Source: Climacteris rufus
Lineage: Eukaryota; Chordata; Aves; Passeriformes; Climacteridae
DNA length: 64,000 nt
Assembly (NCBI GenBank): GCA_013398175.1
Contig: VZRZ01000385.1
Location: 1-64,000, forward strand
Direction: 5' to 3'
Positions within the stretch are counted from its first letter, which is position 1; each line of letters begins with the position of its first letter. Below, one piece after another: positions 60,529-64,000 of this stretch. The translations under genes and the position numbers were made by a program. The notes beneath the pieces are model-generated. The model did not search any database. It was not told the origin of the DNA and saw nothing but the letters and a program-made list of their open reading frames with translations.

Positions 60529-60830
60529 GCTGGGGATTTACAGACTAACTACATTCATGGTGATGGTGTTAGCAGTGGAGCGTGTCTGAATCCCACCAAC
60601 TCGATCCCAATGGCCAAGAGTTGTTCATCTACTTCCCTTGAGGAGAATGATCAATTTATATATCTTCCAAATGAAGGAAGTCAAAGGCCAGTAAAAAATG
60701 CAGAAAATGCAGGATTAAGACATACCATTTCACCTGCTCATCTGTATATAGCAGATTCGTATCTTCCATTCAAGACACATGGATTTTTTAAGGATCGGGG
60801 CCAACTTTATGCTGACATGAAAAGGAGAAG
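60529..60830 (+). CDS. ARHGEF28: ARHGEF28 exon 10 (serine-rich linker)
   Basis: A 302-bp exon, fully open, reading AGDLQTNYIHGDGVSSGAC through LEENDQFIYLPNEGS, PAHLYIADSYLPFKTHGFF and DMKRR. The start matches the GDL..(N/S)YI motif that follows the VDQ block in ARHGEF28; the rest is the poorly conserved, likely disordered linker. It begins in phase 0 after acctgcag and ends in phase 2 at AGAAG/GTATGG. Its K-R-R/S-S-S-L-D junction with exon 11 resembles a basophilic kinase site, which is inferred from sequence only. Confidence 0.92.
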
Positions 60831-63288
60831 GTATGGAATTGACTTGATGATATGGCTAGAATAAAGATTATTTATAACCACCTTTTATTTCAAGAGGTGA
60901 AGCAGAGTTTGAAGTAATAAATATGATTATTAAGGTGAATCAATTGTCTTTTTTCACTGATATTTATTGTCCTCATAATCTGTTTTCATAAAATAGCTAT
61001 GAAGGAATTTTTAATGAATAAAAGTGTCCTCTTAGTAAATGTATCTTTAATGAAAATGGATACTTTTCTACCTTCTTTTGTCTTGTATGCACATACTCTT
61101 TGCAAAAAAAAAAAAAAAAAAAACCCGATTGTCTCATCACTGTCACTGCCATTGTGGCATTTTTTCCAGAAACCACAATTTCAGTGTGGTTTTCCTCAAT
61201 TATATTTTCCATTTAAAAAATAGTCTAAAATCTATTGAAGCCTCTGGGAATCTTTCAGTTCTTTAAATAGGCCTGTAGAATGACCAAGTTATTCCTGATT
61301 GCATAGATATTTTTTATCTCAAAAGACACAGTGCAGAGTATAGCTCGTGTTTCTGATAGGGTCAGACTGTTTTCCTGTCCATTGCTGGTGCTCAAGGTTT
61401 GCCACCTTTTGTCTGAAGACCCTCTTCCAAATGGCTTTAGGTTATGGCAGGAACTGATAGGCTTCAGAAGTGCAGAGAGCTTTGAAGATAAAACTATTAT
61501 GGTGCTTATTTAAATTAGGTTTTTAACAATTAATTTAAAAATTAAATCATTTCACAGCAAATTTTCTTGATGAGAAGGCTTTATTCCTCCTCGGGATAGA
61601 TGAGATTCCTTCTGATATATAGGAGGAAATTTGAATCTTGCTCCCACCTTTCAGGAGTGATAGGACTAGTTGGAGGTAGAACATCAGATCTATGTGAAAA
61701 CAGTAAAGAAACAGTAGTGTCAGCCAATTATTAATTCAAGTGGACAATAAAGTTTTCTCTACCTCAACTTTGAGTTTCTTATGCAGCTATGAAGTCCCAC
61801 TAGGAAGAATCTTTAAAACAGATAATACAATCAATGTCAGACAAAGAGTTTTTCTTTCACAATCCTTTTTTTTTTTTTTGCTACCTATGGGCTTATCATG
61901 TAGAGTACTATAATCTTCCTGTGCCTCTAATTCAAAACATTTTTATCCTATACAGTTTTACATGGTCTCACATTTTCAAAGATCAAGGCCAGGTACCTTT
62001 GAGGCCTTTAGGAATGTATATGAATTTTCAGGGATGTGTGATTTGCCTTAATATGTCATATGACATATGTAAATGATCCCAATGTTACACATAAAATAAG
62101 ACTAAGTATGTAATTCTATTTTTAAACCAGCTTTTTATATCAGAAAAGAGAAGTTACCACAGTAAGTCACAGATACTTGTCTGTTGACATAGACATGTAT
62201 TGCTTTTTCAATGTTAATGTGACAATAACTGATAATGCATTTAAACAACTTGTTTCTGAGAAGTCACATGGGCTATTACTTGGACATATTGCAAAATACT
62301 GTCTCCAGAATTGTAATAAGGAAATAGTTTCAGACAGTAATGATAGATTTGTGCTTCAACAAAGCAGTGGTGTGTGAAGGAATTTTTGTGCTATTATTCC
62401 TGGTAGGAGCTCCAGCTATTTAGAAATACCACACATAATCTAAAGTTTTATGTTGTAAGGCTGGAATGTTATTGCAAGCAGTCAACCGTTCCTTCCAGTC
62501 ACCCTGATGAAGAGTGCTCTTGCAGGTAACAGGACTCATCCTGGGAAACCCTGGTACTGCTGAGCAACCTTAGTGCACTCTCCTGCTCAGGAACCCTTGC
62601 CAATCAAATAAACTGTAGATGTTTGACATATTGATTTAGCCAGAGATCTTTCAGTCTGCTTGTAGTCCTATTTTAAATTTATGTCTTTTGGAATGAACCC
62701 AGTAAACTGTCTCACACCCTCCTTAATCTCTGTAGTTTTTCTCTTCCATCCTTCATCATGAAGTCACAGATGTAGATAAAAATGTCTGTGAATAGTCATA
62801 TCACATCTTTCAAATACACACGTGTGTATAATACCCATCTATATCTACACGTCTTGATACTGAAATCTGAGCTAGTTCTCTCAGTACTGCTTATTGTCTC
62901 AGTTCTCCTTACCATTTATATAGAGAGGCAAGTTCATGCACGGAACAAAGCATCTTACTTTAAGGGGGATGCCGAACATGGGTCTAAAAGTCACGATCAG
63001 AGGTGGCTGCTTGTGGTGGGAGTGTGTGCAATCATGGGTGATGCAGATATCTGCACTGCAGATCTGTGAGGCTGGGACAGAGGGGTCCTGCACAGAGAGA
63101 CTGAGTACCTTGGCCAGGTGACTGCAGACCTGAGAAAGGTCTCAGAGCATGGTTTACCTGAGGTAATCACGGTGGTTTGGGCTGTCATTGTTCAGAGGAT
63201 GCAGCAGTATCTTTTCGTGTTGCATTAAGGTTGAGATAAATTGTTACAAGGAATTCAAGGAAATTAAAGACTTTGTTGTCTGCTTCAG
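60831..63288 (+). other. ARHGEF28: ARHGEF28 intron 10
   Basis: A 2.5-kb intron from gtatgg to tgcttcag, with an A20 run at 61104-61123 and a T run near 61867-61880. No gene or repeat family was recognised. Confidence 0.75.
61104..61123. repeat. A20 homopolymer
   Basis: Twenty consecutive A's in intron 10, with no recognisable retroposon upstream. Confidence 0.95.
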
Positions 63289-63433
63289 TTCAAGTCTCGA
63301 CGACCTTGAAATAGACAGTGGAAGTGGAGGTGTGTCAGACAGAACCCATGTTCACTACCCTCCCCTTGACTCTTCAGAGGCCATGGCTTCTAGCAGGGAT
63401 GGATTGGACTTACCTACCAGTTTGCAGTCCAAG
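63289..63433 (+). CDS. ARHGEF28: ARHGEF28 exon 11
   Basis: The first base completes the Ser codon begun in exon 10, giving RR-SSSLDDLEIDSGSGGVSD, then RTHVHYPPLDSSE and DLPTSLQSK. It matches the KKRSSSLD-type segment of ARHGEF28 and the end of that block before the next conserved exon. The 145-bp exon has acceptor tgcttcag and donor TCCAAG/GTATTT, ending in phase 0. It is the last exon in the window; the C1, DH, PH and coiled-coil exons must follow to the right. Confidence 0.93.
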
Positions 63434-64000
63434 GTATTTCATACTATATTGGTTTGAATTGTTTTCCTATTAAGTAAATCACTGAAACTATGTGAGAAAC
63501 ATCTGAATCTGAAGGGGATTTCCCAGCTGACAGTGCTAGTATCTCTAGAGAGCACTCACACAGGGTTGTAAAGCTGGAATTCCCTGGTTGTGTCTGGGCT
63601 AGGCAGCAGCCATGGAGATTTGCCTCAGCTTTAAAAAACACATCATTTATCAGAAGTGTTTCAAAGGAAGTATCTCAGGTTCAGTGAATCAGCATTGTAA
63701 CAAAATACCTTTAGTGAGAAAAAATTTAACCAGCTGTAGTCATGTGAAAGAGTAATGCTTCGTAAAGTGTAAAACTAGCCTGCTGCATGTTTTAAAACAG
63801 TTGCAAAACTCAGGGAAACTCAGCTGGGATTTGTGCATTGTCCAATGCAAATCTCTCCATTACAGTTTTCTGAAGTATCCTGTCTGTGTTAATTTTCATT
63901 AGATCATGATGCCATTCCTGAGATTTTCAGACACATACCTAGAGTTATTTTTTGCAGTTTGTTTTTTTTTTTTTGCAGACATTCTTTATGTTTTTTTTGA
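63434..64000 (+). other. ARHGEF28: Start of ARHGEF28 intron 11, cut by the window edge
   Basis: Intron sequence after gtattt. A T-rich run lies near the right edge (63961-63975). No further exon was seen. Confidence 0.75.

Noticed and set aside
61104..61123. A20 run as the tail of a processed pseudogene or SINE
   Set aside because: No coding or SINE-like body upstream and no flanking direct repeats seen.
1..64000. CRISPR arrays, tRNA or rRNA genes, bacterial operons
   Set aside because: No regularly spaced repeats, cloverleaf-box signatures or dense open frames; the window is intron-rich vertebrate DNA.

Overview
The window looks like vertebrate, most likely avian, chromosomal DNA: AT-rich, intron-rich, with long gene-poor stretches. 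Fragments of CR1 retroposons carry the bird/reptile-type 3' end (a ...TTGGACTAG...CTTCCAACC...-like block followed by the ATTCTRTG octamer tail), and there are endogenous-retrovirus (ERV) remains. No bacterial-style gene clusters, CRISPR arrays or RNA genes were seen. The species cannot be named from the sequence. The host gene is Z-linked in chicken, so a bird Z chromosome is a reasonable inference.

Region 1 (about 380-6461) is a decayed ERV on the + strand. It holds, in order: gag (capsid with major homology region, two damaged zinc knuckles), a dUTPase domain, a retropepsin, reverse transcriptase, RNase H, integrase, env surface and transmembrane parts, a polypurine tract, and a 438-bp 3' LTR with perfect TGTGGG/CCCACA ends. 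Gag-pro-pol is betaretrovirus-like (dUTPase beside protease). Env is of the alpha/gamma type. Stops and frameshifts break every gene, and several catalytic or structural residues are lost. The 5' LTR is not in the window.

Region 2 (16358-63433) holds ten exons of one host gene, ARHGEF28 (RGNEF/p190RhoGEF, a Rho guanine-nucleotide exchange factor), on the + strand. They lie at 16358, 18305, 28181, 29637, 33068, 35765, 38637, 58010, 60529 and 63289. They encode the N-terminal regulatory part: the N-terminal domain shared with AKAP13, the ankyrin-like segment, and the serine-rich linker. The first coding exon was not found and is probably upstream. The C1 zinc finger, DH-PH catalytic core and C-terminal coiled coil lie beyond the right edge. 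Exon numbers below are mine, with the exon at 16358 called exon 2.

Splice phases agree for almost the whole series. Two exons (18305-18596 and 28181-28369) each carry a net frameshift relative to the homologous protein, and the acceptor of exon 8 is ambiguous in a way that could hide a third. Either the assembly has indels here, or the N-terminal third of the protein is decaying while the rest is kept.

Introns contain a probable solo ERVL-like LTR (11691-12682, in the 5' flank or intron 1), five CR1 pieces, a possible minus-strand LTR (about 55130-56040), and several short tandem duplications and microsatellites. The 19.3-kb intron 38688-58009 collects most of the CR1 pieces.
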